A DNA stretch of 64,000 nt from Sphagnum compactum (GCA_965153455.1 OZ234501.1:7378001-7442000); one strand, 5' to 3'. Shown: positions 46,860 through 59,549, counted from the stretch's first letter. Notes: generated by a model from the letters alone, not told the origin. A program made the numbers and translations.

Positions 46860-47540
46860 TTCTTTCCATCCTTGTTATAACAATATGCAAATAAAACTAT
46901 AGTCTAAATCTTAACACAATCGTAAAAAAATTTCAATTGTAGGAACTTCCAATTTGTTTGTTGATTTTAATAATCTTTCATAGTACACTTCCATTCATTT
47001 TGTTGAATCTTGCTTCCGATTCTAGAGTTATAAATGCATTAATTCATCATTCTATATTGTCCAATAACATCTACAAAAAACTTGTTTTAAATTTGTAAAT
47101 CTATAGTTTGGATGATCTTTGATATAGTTATTGCACCAGTTTGATGAATTATCTTTCAATTTGAAATTGAATAGATTGGTTATTTCTTCATCAATCATTT
47201 CACTCTTAACTTTAATAATTGTTTTGAATAAGTACATGAGCATCTAGATCAAATTTGTTTTTGTATTTAAGGTAGTTAAGAGGTATCATGTATGACCTAA
47301 AATATAGTACTACAGGTTGCACAAATGCTACTACAACACTTCTTGGGGGTTCTGAAGGGTCTCTTCTTGGATCTAGTGGTACTGGTTTGGTAGTAACTAT
47401 GTTATGTGATGGTATTCTTGTGGTTAAATGTACATCTACATCTACATAAAATTTTGCCACTACAAATTTCCCTATTACAAAGTTAGTTGGTACTACTTTG
47501 GTGACATGTGAATGATTTCCTTGCATTGTTATAATAGGTT
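46860..47540 (-). pseudogene. Ty3/gypsy gag fragment
   Basis: The - strand reads a capsid-type segment: IPLNYLKYKNKFDLDAH (about 47270), then EEITNLFNFKLKDNSSNWC and NNYIKDHPNYRFTNLKQVF (about 47100-47200). It continues in broken frames with NDE, NRKQDSTKMNGSV and NKQIGSSYN near 46930-47020. This matches the retrotransposon gag domain of plant Ty3/gypsy elements. It lies downstream of the RT fragment on the same strand, the reverse of normal order, so the locus is rearranged or is a junction of two copies. Confidence 0.65.
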
Positions 47541-47544
47541 TAGT

Positions 47545-48360
47545 ATATACCATATTGTGCAAAGGAAAGTTGGAGGTCCATTTTAAACTACAAACAGCAT
47601 CACCTTCCATACCCCCCAGTCTGTAACAAATGTAATTTTGTATTTATCCTTTAAAGCTTTAGAGATTTGATGATGTCCTGAATATCCATCTAATAAAAAA
47701 TATGCTTCATACCCTGCTATTGTGTTTAACATTTCATCTGTAAAAGGTCATGGGTATGGATCCTTCTTTGTGATTGCATTAAATTTTTTGAAATCTATAT
47801 AGATTCTCAACTTGCCATTTTTCTTGGGTACTACTATTATGGGTGACAACCATGTAGCCTCTTTTATAGATTGAATGAATCCAGCTGCTAACAACTTATC
47901 TATATCTTGTTTGACTATTATAACATAGTTTGGATTAATCTGTACCTGAATGATGTGCCGATGGTACAGTAATGTCCAACTCAATTTTGTGTTGTGCCAA
48001 TTTTGGTGGAATCCCTTTCAGATCTTTGTATGTCCATGCAAAAACATCTTTGAATTCCTTCAACAACTATTCCACTTCCAGCACCTTGCATGTTTCCAAC
48101 TGTGCATTAATCTTCACCATTTGTGGTTTTCCATCAGTTCCTAGATTGAGCTTCATCAATTGTGATCTTTAGTTAACATCCATCCAATTATCTGCAATTC
48201 TTGTGCTTTGATTTTTGCTGAAGTTTCATCCACTACAACATTCCCTAGTTGATGACTGTAATACGTCTTTGGATACACCTTATTTTCTAGAGCTACTTTT
48301 AGCTCATATCTATTGCCAACTATCTTCCTCTTTGTGCTCTATACTCCAAATTCCTATTCT
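47545..48360 (-). pseudogene. Ty3/gypsy pol fragment: linker and reverse transcriptase
   Basis: From right to left: VALENKVYPKTYYSHQLG (about 48280), EFKDVFAWTYKDLKGIPPKL (about 48020) and AQHKIELDITVP. RT follows with QDIDKLLAAGFIQSI, EATWLSPIIVVPKKNGKLRI and FKKFNAITKKDPYP (47984-47748), then DEMLNTIAGYEAYFLLDGYS and FVTDWG to NGPPTF near 47560. LDGYSG is the position of RT motif A. The YxDD motif, RNase H and integrase are missing because the reading runs into gag-like sequence. A stop and small shifts break it. The linker block also occurs in the relic at 40640-42568, so both belong to one family. Confidence 0.8.
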
Positions 48361-51029
48361 AAAATACTAGTTTGCACATCTCACTACTAAAAAACGTGTG
48401 GACAAGCCACTGTAGCCAACCACCCAATTCAACTTTGGGTGGTCTTCACATGACACAAACCATTCATGATTTTGTTGAATGGGCAAATCCCACTAAAAAG
48501 TTCACCAAAAGTGGTCATGCAATATAGCCTAACTTATACACACCTAGTCTATACATACTTAAGCTATATGTATTTAATTTATATGTATATAACATCTACA
48601 TACCTATTTTATACATACCTAGCCCTACATATAATCTACATTACATGAATACCTTACCTTACTTTGCCTATACCCTACATATATCACTATGCCAAAACTT
48701 AAAATTTATACTGGGACAAATATGGTTACTAATCATTTTTTAGTTATATAGTCATATATGCCATTTTTTGTCACTAATTACTTGTTTACAAAGACATGTT
48801 GAGTTGGTCCAAACAATTGATGCACTATGTTTTATAATTTGTTTTATTTGAGTAATTATAATCTTTGAATTGTTCCAACAAAGTATGGTACTAATGATTC
48901 CACTGCTTGATTAACATTCACCCATTATTCATTGAACAACTTTAGAATAGTTATGAATTTCTTCCCACCATTTGGTGGTTCATAATGTGGTGGAATCTTG
49001 GATTGCCAAGCATGTACATGGGCCACCCATTTTGTTGCTTCTCCAACTCCATGCTTTCACTACTAAATGAACCTTCAAAATTTGAATGTTGAAGAGTTTG
49101 AAATCCCTATCCCTCCCCTTCTAACACTTGTTAATTCAAATTTGGAAATACATGTTTTGTTGTGAATCCCGAAAAAATTTCAAGTAATTTTTTTTCCAAA
49201 GTACTAATCTTAGTCATTGTAGTTCTACTTCATTACTACTATAGTTTGAATTTCTTTTGAAACATTTATCTTCATTAGAATATTCATGTACCTTGTAGGT
49301 TTTTCCTTTGTTTTTGACATTTGTGGTTTTATGATTACACACACGCTGCTATTACAACCTCCATTTCTTCATGTTCACAATGTATTATTGCTGGTGGCAT
49401 GAACATTATTTATGGATCTCTATCTGTTGCTTGATTTAATTGCATTCATAAGCATCTTATAGTCATTATGTTCATTTTTCCCTTCTCTAACCAAGATCTC
49501 ATGATAGATTCCCTCATAGACCAAACTTTCACAACAACTATGATCCCACTTCGATTTAAATTTTTTTTAAAACTTAATCAATCAATAACATGTAGATTTA
49601 AAAGAAAATAAAAATATTCAATGTATTTATAAAATAATAATAAATTAGGATACAACCTAAAAAAAACTACAATTCTTCCTTGAGTTCATCCCAAAAACAT
49701 TCTAAATAGACTTTTTGGATAAAAGCTTTTCAATCCCTAAAACTAAGGCTTCAAAGTGACATGACCTTTATTTCCTCTTTTGAACATATATTGTTTTTTC
49801 CTAACACCAATTTCTCCCTCTTCATCAACATTTAATATGTGGTTTTCATTGTATATATGATAAATTACCTCAAGGAATAACCATCCAAAATGGTTTGAGA
49901 CAACAACCATTTCCAAATTGTCATTATTGCTACAACATTACTCAAACAATGCAAAATGTTTAGTCCCACATGATCTCACCAAGCTGATCATCAAAAACTA
50001 TTTCCCATGGTCGCATGCTATCACACATCCACTTGCAACAAATACCCCAACATTTGAATCGATAAGGTCACAATCAACACCTTGCCAAAAACACCTACCA
50101 TTTGCTAGAATGTGTGAATCACCTTTTTTATTTCCTTCTTCATTTTGTTCTTTGTTTTTCTTTTCATTTCTTTCCTCATTCCTTCATTCACCTAAGGAAC
50201 CAAAAGAAGATCTCTCCATTCTTCCTTCCCCACCATTAGAACTATAACTTTTGTATTCATCAGACTTGTCATCAGCAAGCTCATCCATTCTATTGTCAAT
50301 TTCCTCATTATTGTTGAAATTCTCAAAACATAAAATCATGGAGAAATTCTCATCCCTACAAGACATTTACCTATGTTGTAGGCTACTGAAACCCTCCTAG
50401 AAAATATCCTCTTGTGGTAGAAATGGAGGTGTGTCCTCCATCACCAGAACATCGCTTACAAGCCAAATTTTTTTAAAAATCATTTCCAATTGATGACCTA
50501 CAATATCCTACAACCAGGGTAGGGCAAAAAAATCTTCATTGCTCAAAGGGCTCAAACACATATATGATGGTTAAAACTAAACAATTCTCAACTCCATTAA
50601 CACCATGGATCAAAACCACTTAAGGATCTTTGCACTTTTTGACTCCAACCTAAACCCTACCATCCTCGTTCAAATCCAAAATGGAAATGAAGTCACCAAA
50701 TTTGAATGTTATGCCCATGACTTCACAATTTCTAAAAGATCATTCACCTATAAGATAATTGACAATAAATTTTTTGGATGACTATTACTAGCATGACACC
50801 ATGGAACAAAAAATTAAATACAAGGTGTTGATATGTAGATCGATAAGAAAAAATATTCCCAATAGCTTGACTTGTCGATACAATCTTATTGGACAAATGC
50901 AGTTTCTTTCCTGACTCATTGAGATGACTCATGAGGAAATGAATAACGTGGATTAGGACATTTCTTCCATATTATACAAATGTGGAGTTTTTTCCCCAAT
51001 ACCTAATTTTTTGGTGATTATTTAGGTTG
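48361..51029. other. AT-rich intergenic DNA
   Basis: No gene supported. 48500-48690 is a degenerate TATACATACCTA/TATACACACC minisatellite. The ORF at 49918-50247 starts with TTG and has no motif. Confidence 0.45.
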
Positions 51030-51390
51030 AATTGCGAAAAAATGCATGGTGGCCGCGATGCATTTTCTGTGATCACTAAATCGGAAAAAAATGTTTGGTG
51101 GTCACTAAGCATTTTCTACATTCACTAAATCACAAGAAAACACTTGGTGGCCAATAGGTGTTTTTGGCACTCACTAAATCACAAAAAAATGCCTAGTGGC
51201 TACTAGGCGTTTTTTTGCACTCACTAAATCATGAAAAAATGCCTAGTGGCCGTCATGTGTTTTCTGCATTCACTGAAACACAAAAAAAACATTTTTTACA
51301 CTCACTTTGGGCTGAATCGTAAGAAAATGCTTGGTGGCCACAAGCATTTTCTACAATCACTTTGAGCTAATTCCGGAGAAAATGCTTGTT
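51030..51390. repeat. About 50-bp tandem array sharing the 27.9-kb palindrome
   Basis: Seven units of 48-56 bp, each with AAAATGCCTAGTGGC/TACTAGGCGTTTT or a variant, followed by GCACTCACTAAATCA. The palindromic part matches the 42-bp array at 27900-28290, but the spacer differs. The two arrays therefore share only the hairpin. Confidence 0.8.
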
Positions 51391-53529
51391 TAACTAAATA
51401 ATAGACATTGTTTGGTTGGTGCCAAACATTCTCTCATTCAGGGATTTGGTAGAACCTTACACGATTTATGTACGTCTATGTGGGTTCTAACAATTTTTTT
51501 TATTGCAACCATGTACTCCCAAAATCCATCAAGATAACAAACAATTGGTTTTGGGTGTTTGTAATGTTGTTTTGTGGAATCCCCAAGATGAACTAAAAAC
51601 TATGAGATTTTCATAATATCATTTCTATTTCTATTTATTGCAAAAAGATTTAAAGTTTGAATTGTGATTAAAAAATATATATTTGATGAATAGTACCAAG
51701 GAAATATCAAAATGTGGTAGTGTAATTTGATTACAATATTACATTCAAGGTGTAGGAAAAAAGACTCCGAGATTATAGGAGTCTTAAATCCCTATAATTA
51801 TTTTGCTGATAATGGTTGTGGAATACTAACCTTTTGTTTTGTTAAAGGTTTGTCTTCATTGAAGTAGTTGCATCAAATACACTAAATTTTTGTTGTGCTA
51901 AAAACCATTATGTCATGTCTTGGACATAACATGTTGTGAGAATGCAAGGACAACTTCTATATTCTTACATTCTAACCCACGTAAATCAATCCATTTTGGT
52001 GCACACATGGACTTTGTATTTGGACACTATTAAAAATCATTAAATGTAAATGAAAATAAATATGCAATTGTGCGCACCATTTGAGACCATAAACCTTAAA
52101 TCAATCTTTTTGAAAATGATTGTTCAATTGTGAACTTGTGTTCATGGTCCTTGTCGTGTTATTTTCAATGTTATCATAAAAAATTCGTAACCTTAATGGA
52201 GGTTATGATGGGAACAATGAATGTGATATAAAGATTTAAGAAATAGAAAAAACAATGTGTAAGTATTATAAGCAAGTCTGAAAAATTGAAAGAAGAATTT
52301 AAGAGGTTGAAGGTTTTTTGCAAATATGAATTGAAGGAAAAGACCTAGGAAGGAAGTTAGTAGATGTGAACCAGTGAATGAAAAAAAAGGACTTGAAAAG
52401 GATATGTTAGTGAGAGAAATAGAAGAGGTAAGAAAAATTGAAAGAATTTTTTTAAAGGTTTAAGGTTCATTGCAAATGGGAAATTTGAATAGAAAGAATA
52501 GACCAATGATATGTTTATCAATGTGAAAAACATAAAAGACAAGATAAATTGACACAATAACAAGAAATGATAAGGTGTCGTTACAAATTGGAATGAAAAG
52601 TAAAGCAGAAAGTAAAGACATTTGTGCCATTGAGAGAGATAATGAAAATGAAAAGAATATAAAAGCCTGTTTGTGAATTAGAATGAAGAAAAAAGCAAAG
52701 AGTAAAACGATAAAGGAATGAAAAAAAAAATAGACCTAAGACACATCTACCAAAAAAGAAAAGAAAGCAGAGGCTTCATTTGAAGTTCATAGAACAATAA
52801 GAAATCTTGATTGTAAATTCAAATGACAAAAATGATAAAAATTGAAAAGAATCTCATTGATGTTGTTCACACATTGTAAAGCGTGTGCGTTGAAATTATT
52901 GTTTTGAAATTCCTGTTGTCAACATGAACAAGTGAGGATTCATGTGCGAACTGTGTAGAGATGAGAAAACGTGCGGAGGAGAAGGATAAGAAAGATGAAG
53001 AATTCAACTGTAGATGTGTGAAAGTGGAGTGATGAAAAAGAATGCTTTGAAGCTAGAAAAAAGAAAGTTGAAATAAAGAAAATGAGATGAAGAAAAGAAT
53101 ACAAGATGTGAAGAAAAGTGAATTGAATTGACACGAGGAGGAAAAATGAAAGAACATTGTAAAAACTTTAATCAGCTTTGGTTTTGGTTTCCTTTTTGTC
53201 ATGCACTTTTTCATCCCACAACTTTCCATCTCGTGAGTTTTCATCCTATGCTTTTAAACTATAATTTTAGTAAATATTATATATATATAGGAATAATAGA
53301 TTATTTTCAAGTTTTTTTTATTGTAGCTCATGATTAATAAATTAAATATCATTATTATTCATTCATTATGATTATTTCACTTGAAATTAGAACATTTAAG
53401 ATGGTATGATCATTATATTATATTTTATATAAACCTTAAGCACTTAGAATGTTAACTATTTTACATGTTGTACCATATTATACATAATATACCAATAATG
53501 TAATAGACAAATATAAATTATGCATGTGT
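51391..53529. other. AT-rich DNA; purine-rich strand at 52.2-53.2 kb
   Basis: No gene. From about 52200 to 53160 the + strand is strongly A/G-rich, with degenerate repeats of AAAAATTGAAAGAA and GAATAGACC/GAAAAGACC about 170 bp apart. C- and T-poor composition over nearly 1 kb explains the Phe/Leu/Ser-rich ORFs on the - strand. Confidence 0.5.
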
Positions 53530-54110
53530 TTACGATGTGTAATGGTTAAGGGCTTTTTTTGTATGGTTTAGGTTTTAAGGTTTTTGAACTATGGTTTAAG
53601 GTTTCACTACAACAAAAGGTGTTATTATACACTAAGTGACTTCACTAGATTTGGAGTGAATTCACTAGTTTTAATAAATGGGGACTAGTTGGAAAGTAGT
53701 GAATTCATTGGTTTAGTGAACGGGGATTAATGAACTACACTCACATTTTGTAGTAATGTTTCAGTTGAAGGTTTTAGTGCTAGGGTTTACGGTTTAACAT
53801 TTTTGCGTAATGATTTGGGGCTTTTTTTCTATGGTTTAGGTTTGAAGGTCTTTTAGCTAGGGTTTAAAGTTTTGATGTTAGGGTTTAGGGTTTAACATTT
53901 TTGTGCAATGGTTTAGAGTTTTTTTTTTTTATGGTTTAGGTTTGAGGGTCTTTGAGCTAGGGTTTAGGGTTTTGGTGGTTTAGGGTTGTGTTATGGTTTA
54001 GGGATTAACATTTTTGTGCAATGGTTTAGGGTTTTTCTTATACAATTTAGGGTCTTTGAACCAGGGTTTAGGGTTTTGGTGCTAAGGTTTAGGGTTGTTA
54101 TGTTAAGTTT
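53530..54110 (+). repeat. Degenerate TTTAGGG-type minisatellite, G-rich strand, block 1
   Basis: GGTTTAGGG, GGGTTTAGGGTTT and variants recur within a higher-order unit of roughly 95-115 bp. The unit starts ATTAACATTTTTGTGCAATGG (near 53796, 53892 and 54008). The plant telomere heptamer is present but mixed with variants, so this is a telomere-like minisatellite and not a functional telomere. A MITE is inserted at 53605-53758. Confidence 0.75.
53605..53758. mobile_element. CACTA-type MITE, copy 1
   Basis: CACTACAACAAAAGGTG on the left, and CACATTTTGTAGTAATG on the right as the near-complement of CACTACTACAAAATGTG. TTT flanks both ends. The interior shares CACTAAGTGACTTCACTAG and CGGGGA blocks with the copy at 57577-57687 in the other orientation. 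Confidence 0.7.
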
Positions 54111-54477
54111 TAATGTTAGCAATACATTTTTACACCTTAATCAGATCACACATGTAAAATGCATCACTTAAAGATTCTTGCCAATTTCCATTGCTACAAA
54201 TACCATGTACCCATAACAATAAGGGCATATAAATTATATTTGTTAAACTATATGTATTCAATAATTATTTGGGTGGAACTTTGCCCATACATGCAAATAT
54301 ATTTTGAAAGATACAATGTTGTGCTTGCACACACAAATTCACACACACACACACATAAACTGACGCGCTCCCAAGTCCCTAGTTAGTCCCAAGATGGGCT
54401 AACTTGTTCAAGTTGCGGAAAAGGGAGGAACTCGGGGCATGCTCCCAGCCTTCAACACTAAAAGGGGTAGAGGGGCG

Positions 54478-55165
54478 TGTTGAAGCCTCGGGATGGACTA
54501 GGAAGAGTGACAAGCTATTCACTTACTCGAATCTGCATCCAAAAACCAACCATAAGTTGGTTAGACCACTTTTTGGATCACTTTGGTGCTAGGACAAGCC
54601 ACGGGCAACTCTGGACTCACAAGACTCACCACGGCCCGGACTCGAAGGAAGCCACCACCTTCCCCCATATAGTATTCTCTGCAGCTCTCCGCCGAGGCTA
54701 CATCCGAATGACACTTTTTCCTGGGACTCCCAAGGAGGAATCCCGAAACTGTCCTGGTTTGGACTCTTGGGACTTTGGGAGCTCATATCTCCTGGCTCAA
54801 ACCTCCGATTAGAGTGAGGTCTAAACCAAAGTTATAGCTTTCCTCGAGAGCTTTCCAACGGTGTGTCGCACTCCATCTGCGCACACCAGGATCAAGTCGA
54901 TTCCTGACTTTTAGTGGTCGGGAGTCAAACTGCCAGTTTGACTCCCGGCCCTTCTTTTGCCCATAACTTGGGCTGCAGATGTCCAAATGGCTCATGCGAG
55001 GCCATTTTCGGCATCTACACTTCAAGACCTTCCCATTGATATAGAAAAAAATCTCAATGCGAGGTGTTTTGACCCTTGCAATCGAACTCTGAGTTTTCGG
55101 GAGTCCCGGAGGACTCCAAGTCCCCAACTTTGGGAGTGTGAGTTGCATCCTCACACTTTGCCCAA
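54478..55165 (+). mobile_element. LTR-like segment B with adjacent polypurine tract
   Basis: AAAAGGGGTAGAGGGG (54460-54475) directly precedes TGTTGAAGCCTCGGGATGG at 54478. The segment is the better-preserved, more GC-rich relative of 43316-44000. Shared blocks include AACCTCCGATTAGAG, GAGAGCTTTCCAACG, CTTTTAGTGG and GGGAGTCAAACTGCC. It interrupts the telomere-like minisatellite. It is a solo or truncated LTR; a few overlapping ORFs on both strands are incidental. Confidence 0.55.
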
Positions 55166-55689
55166 AGTGGGGTTGCGACATAAACACACCACATGAACAT
55201 GCACAAATGTTTCCCTTGTTTACTATTCCCAAAATAATGTAATGAAATATTTCCATATTATATATATTGTGTAGAGAAACACATCAATTTCCATGGCCTT
55301 CAAAGTTCTAATATTGCATGGCTACATTATTTTCCACTACCCCCAATATTCTCCTTGCTTTCCTATTTTTTTGTTTTTCACCTTTCAACCTTCTTTCCTT
55401 CTTCTACCATGTTTTCTTCTTCCACCCCTAAAAAGCCCCTTCCATAGCCTTCCTAGAACTCCCTTATCCTTGCATCGATATGCCCTTTAGTAGTTGCATG
55501 AAATAGTTATAACTACCTAATCATCGTGTCAACACAATCGTATTACAAGTTATATTGACTCACTAAATTGTCATGACAAATTTATGATATAACATTACTA
55601 TCTCTTGGCCATTCCTTGGGACTTCCTGGGCTCTTCTTTACATGAATATTATTTTATTATTATGCCATAAACATTATTTCCCTAACATT

Positions 55690-56160
55690 TAGGGATTAGC
55701 ATTTTTGTGCAATGGTTTAGGGCTTTTTTATATGGTGTAGTGTTTAAGGTCTTTGAGCTAGCATTTAGAGTTTTGGTGCTAAGGTTTAAGGTTTAGGGTT
55801 TAACATTTTTGTGTAATGGTTTAGGGCTTTTTTTATGGTTTAGGTTTGAAGGTCTTTGAGCTAGGGTTTAAGGTTATTGTGTTATAATTTAAGGATTAAC
55901 ATTTTTGTGCACTAGTTTAGAGCTTTTCTTGTATGGTTTAGGGTTTAAGGTTGTGCTATGGTTTAGGGATTAGCACTTTTATGCAATGGTTTAAGGTTTT
56001 AAGCTATATGGTTTTGGGTGTACGACATAAGGTCTGTGTTATAACATTTAAGGTTTAGGGATTTAAGGTTTATGGTTTATGGTTTTAAGGTTCATGGTTT
56101 AGGGTTTAATGTTTGGGGTTTGCAATAAAACGTTTCAAATGTAAGGTTTGGGATTAAAGG
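55690..56160 (+). repeat. Degenerate TTTAGGG-type minisatellite, G-rich strand, block 2
   Basis: Same higher-order unit as block 1 (AGCATTTTTGTGCAATGGTTTAGGG near 55697, then 55803, 55894 and 55973). It continues the array after the 1.5-kb interruption that contains LTR-like segment B. Confidence 0.75.
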
Positions 56161-57576
56161 TCAAAATGATGAACAAATTTTTAGTATATTCTGCATGAAT
56201 GTGCATCACATTTTGTCATCAATTGAATGGAATTCAAATTAAGAACCACATGGGTAAATCATTGTTAATTGCTAATCAACTGCATCAAAAGACATTGATT
56301 CTTGTCCAACCACTCCCATGCATGTGGTATTTGGTTCAAAATTGGAAAAAGTTATAAAGAAATCATCCTTTGAACAAAATGCAAGAATCATCACAAATTT
56401 TAGCTAGTACTAAATTACACTAACAATTTATATTGAAAATTTTCACGATTTCAATATGAAAGGATTTGAATTGATTTTAGTTTATTAATTTAAATTCAAT
56501 TCAATTGAATTCGGATTAACATTGATTCATTCAAATGGAACTAAATTTCTAATTGTTTTTTTTGAATTAGTACCACATGGATGAATCATTACGATTGATG
56601 AATAAAATGTAATCATTAAATTATTTTATTTCACAAAAAATGTTGATTGTTTCTGGATTCATCATAAACATAAAAAATAGGGATCAATCCAACATTATAA
56701 AGTGAGAAACCATTTGAATGCCACTTCATGGGTGAATAATTATTATTAGCCAATCAAATGCATACAAAAACATCGACTTTTGTCCAACTACTCCCATGCA
56801 TGTGGTATTTGGTTCGAAAATGGAAAAAGTTGTAAATAAATTATCTTTTGAACAAAATGTAAAAACCATCACAAGTTTTGGCTACTACAAAATTACACAA
56901 ACAATCTACATTGAAAATTTACACAAAAAACTATTTCATGAATTAGGTTGGCTAGAAAATTCTCAGATCCCACAATCCAATTATGCAAACACACTAAGCC
57001 ATTATATTATAATTCAAGAATGAAACAGAAATTATTTTGTTTCATTTAATAAATTAATGAAAAAATTATTTCAATGTTTTGATTTGATTTACCAAAGTAA
57101 TTTTCAATAATCAAATACATACCAATGTATCTTAATGTGATATGATAGGGCGTATGCATGGTAGGGTGGACCAATTTTGGAGTAACACATGATTTCACTT
57201 TTCTATTACCTAGATGCGATTCTTATGACCACATTTTTTTGTACATATTGGAATTGTTTGATGGGACTCATTTTGAAATTATGGACTTCAATATGTACAT
57301 AATGAAATTGATTGGCATAAAAAATACATAAAATTGTAGGAGTTATGAACTTTTTGAAACTGAAAATCATGGTATGTAACACTAACAGCAATGAAATGAA
57401 TGGACTTTGGTTTGGTTCTATGATGGACCTTAAAAAAATCTAAGAACTTGATTTTAGTTTTTAAATGTAATAATGAAATCAAAATTGAAAGGTTTTGGTT
57501 CATATATCTAATGAAGTTTATGAGCTATCAACTTTTATTTGGTGAAAAACAAACACATTTTTTTCAAAAGTCCATT
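56161..57576. other. AT-rich DNA with a duplicated 100-bp patch
   Basis: No gene. A block containing CTCCCATGCATGTGGTATTTGG and AAATGGAAAAAGTT occurs near 56308 and again near 56788, an old direct duplication about 480 bp apart. Confidence 0.5.
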
Positions 57577-57687
57577 CACTACTACAAAATGTGGGTGTAG
57601 ATCACTAGTCCCCGTTCATTAGACTAGTGAATTCACTCAAAATCTAGTGAAATCACTTGGCTTATAGGGACACCTTTTATTGTAGTG
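57577..57687. mobile_element. CACTA-type MITE, copy 2
   Basis: A 111-bp element with termini CACTACTACAAAATGTG and CACCTTTTATTGTAGTG. ATT lies on both sides (57574-57576 and 57688-57690), a perfect 3-bp target duplication. Interior words CACTAGTCCCCGTTCA and GTGAATTCACT match copy 1 inverted. No coding capacity. Confidence 0.8.
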
Positions 57688-57690
57688 ATT

Positions 57691-58099
57691 ACATCTAGAA
57701 AAAAATAAAAATAATGTTGAAATTTAGCAAGAATGTTTTAATCAATGAACTATAGAAGGTCAAAAATTTAAATGGAAAACAATTGCTTAAAATCAATGCA
57801 TTGTTGCTACTTAATTACAAAAACCATTTTGGGGCTAAAAAAAAATACAAAGGAAATGGACCCAAATTGGACTTTCAAATTTGAAATTTTTTGCCACTTT
57901 TTGGTCCACCCTACCATGCACTTACTCGACAAAGATAATTGTCTTATTTGATTTTTGGCAAATTAATCAAGTGTATCAAATCTTGCTGTAATTATGATTT
58001 GAATTATTTGGGGGATAATACCATACAAAGTTTATGTTTAGGATGAACTTAACATCACATTATCCAACATGGTCTTACTGAAAAGATACCCAATGGCCT

Positions 58100-58132
<33 letters not shown>

Positions 58133-58189
58133 GAAGTTAAATTTATTTCATGTTTACAACTATTTCATGGAAAAGGATGGATTATTTTG
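57691..58189. other. AT-rich DNA with an (AC)n microsatellite
   Basis: No gene. The (CA)n run is at about 58100-58126, followed by TATATA. Confidence 0.6.
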
Positions 58190-58740
58190 AACTATGAAAA
58201 ATGTTAAACATTGTACCCCAAACTCCTTAACAAAAAATCTTAAACCTCTAAACCTGTAATACTTTAGACCCTAAAATCCTATGACTTTAGACCCTTTAAC
58301 CCTAAACCATAAAGGTGTAAAACTTTAAAACCTTAACCCTTATAAGCCCTAAAGACTTAAAACCTTAAACACTAAACCTTAAACCCTAAATGAATAAAAC
58401 CCTGAACCATAAAACACTCAACTTAAATAGTAAACACATAAAACCTTAATCTATAAAAGTTTCAACCTCTAAAAACTTAAACCCAAAAACCATAAAATCA
58501 AAACGCTAAACCCCAAACCTTTAACTTGAAAACTTTAAATCTAAAACTTAAACCCTAAGCCTTAAACACGTTGCAAAACCCTAAATCATAAACAATTCAA
58601 TTTTGAAAACCCTAAACCCTAAACCATAAATGATTCAACCTTTGAAACTATAAACCTTTCATCGTAAAGACTTATTTAAAACCCTACACCTTAAACATGT
58701 AAACCCTAAACCTTAAACACATAAAGGCTTATACTTTTTG
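58190..58740 (-). repeat. Degenerate CCCTAAA-type minisatellite, C-rich strand, block 3
   Basis: ACCCTAAACCTTAAAC and CCCTAAACCCTAAACC words with spacers ATAAACAATTCAACC. Relative to the blocks at 53.5-56.2 kb, the telomere-like strand is inverted. Confidence 0.75.
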
Positions 58741-59189
58741 TTTCTCATGAATAGGAACATTGATTTCCAACCTTGATAATGAATAATTTATAATTTTCAC
58801 TTAGTGGGCACCAAGCAAAATATTATTTTCATCATAATATATTAGTTTTGAAACTAACATATCATATTTGTTATAGTATGAGCACGACAAATGGATCCAT
58901 TGACAATGTTGTTGTTGGATTGATTTCGTGTCCTTCAATGTATTAAAACAATGATTATAAATGTTGCATAGAAAAATTGGTATGATTTCTTTTGAAACAA
59001 AATGTCTCCATGGATGACATTGTTATATTTCAAAATGATTGTTGTTTTTACTTGTTGAATATAAGGTTCATTTGTTAAATCTGGTGGCCACAAAATGGAG
59101 TTCATGCCATCCATTAAATTAGATAAAGTCCCAAACTAACAATTTAATCCTAAATTAATCAAATATGTGACAAATCATAAATAATTAAA

Positions 59190-59545
59190 ATTTCAAAATC
59201 CAAAACCCTAAACATGTAACCTAAACCTTTAACCTTTAACCCTAAAAACTTAAAACCCTAAACCTTGAACTTTGAACCTTAAACCTTAAACACGTAAATT
59301 TTAAAGCCCTAAACCATAATTAATTCAACCTTTAAAACCTTAAACCCTAAAGACTTACAAACCTAACCCTAAATATTAAAATCATAAACCTTAAACAAGT
59401 AAAACCTTAAACCCTAAAGACTTACAAACCTAACCCTAAATATTAAAACCATAAACCTTAAACAATTCAACTTATAAAATCATAAACCCTAAACAAATAA
59501 AACCTTAAACCATAAATGACTCAACCTTTAAAATTGTAAACTTTC
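59190..59545 (-). repeat. Degenerate CCCTAAA-type minisatellite, block 4
   Basis: Same words as block 3. An approximately 65-bp stretch (AACCTTAAACCCTAAAGACTT, then ACAAACCTAACCC) is directly repeated near 59335 and 59405. Confidence 0.75.
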
Positions 59546-59549
59546 ATTA

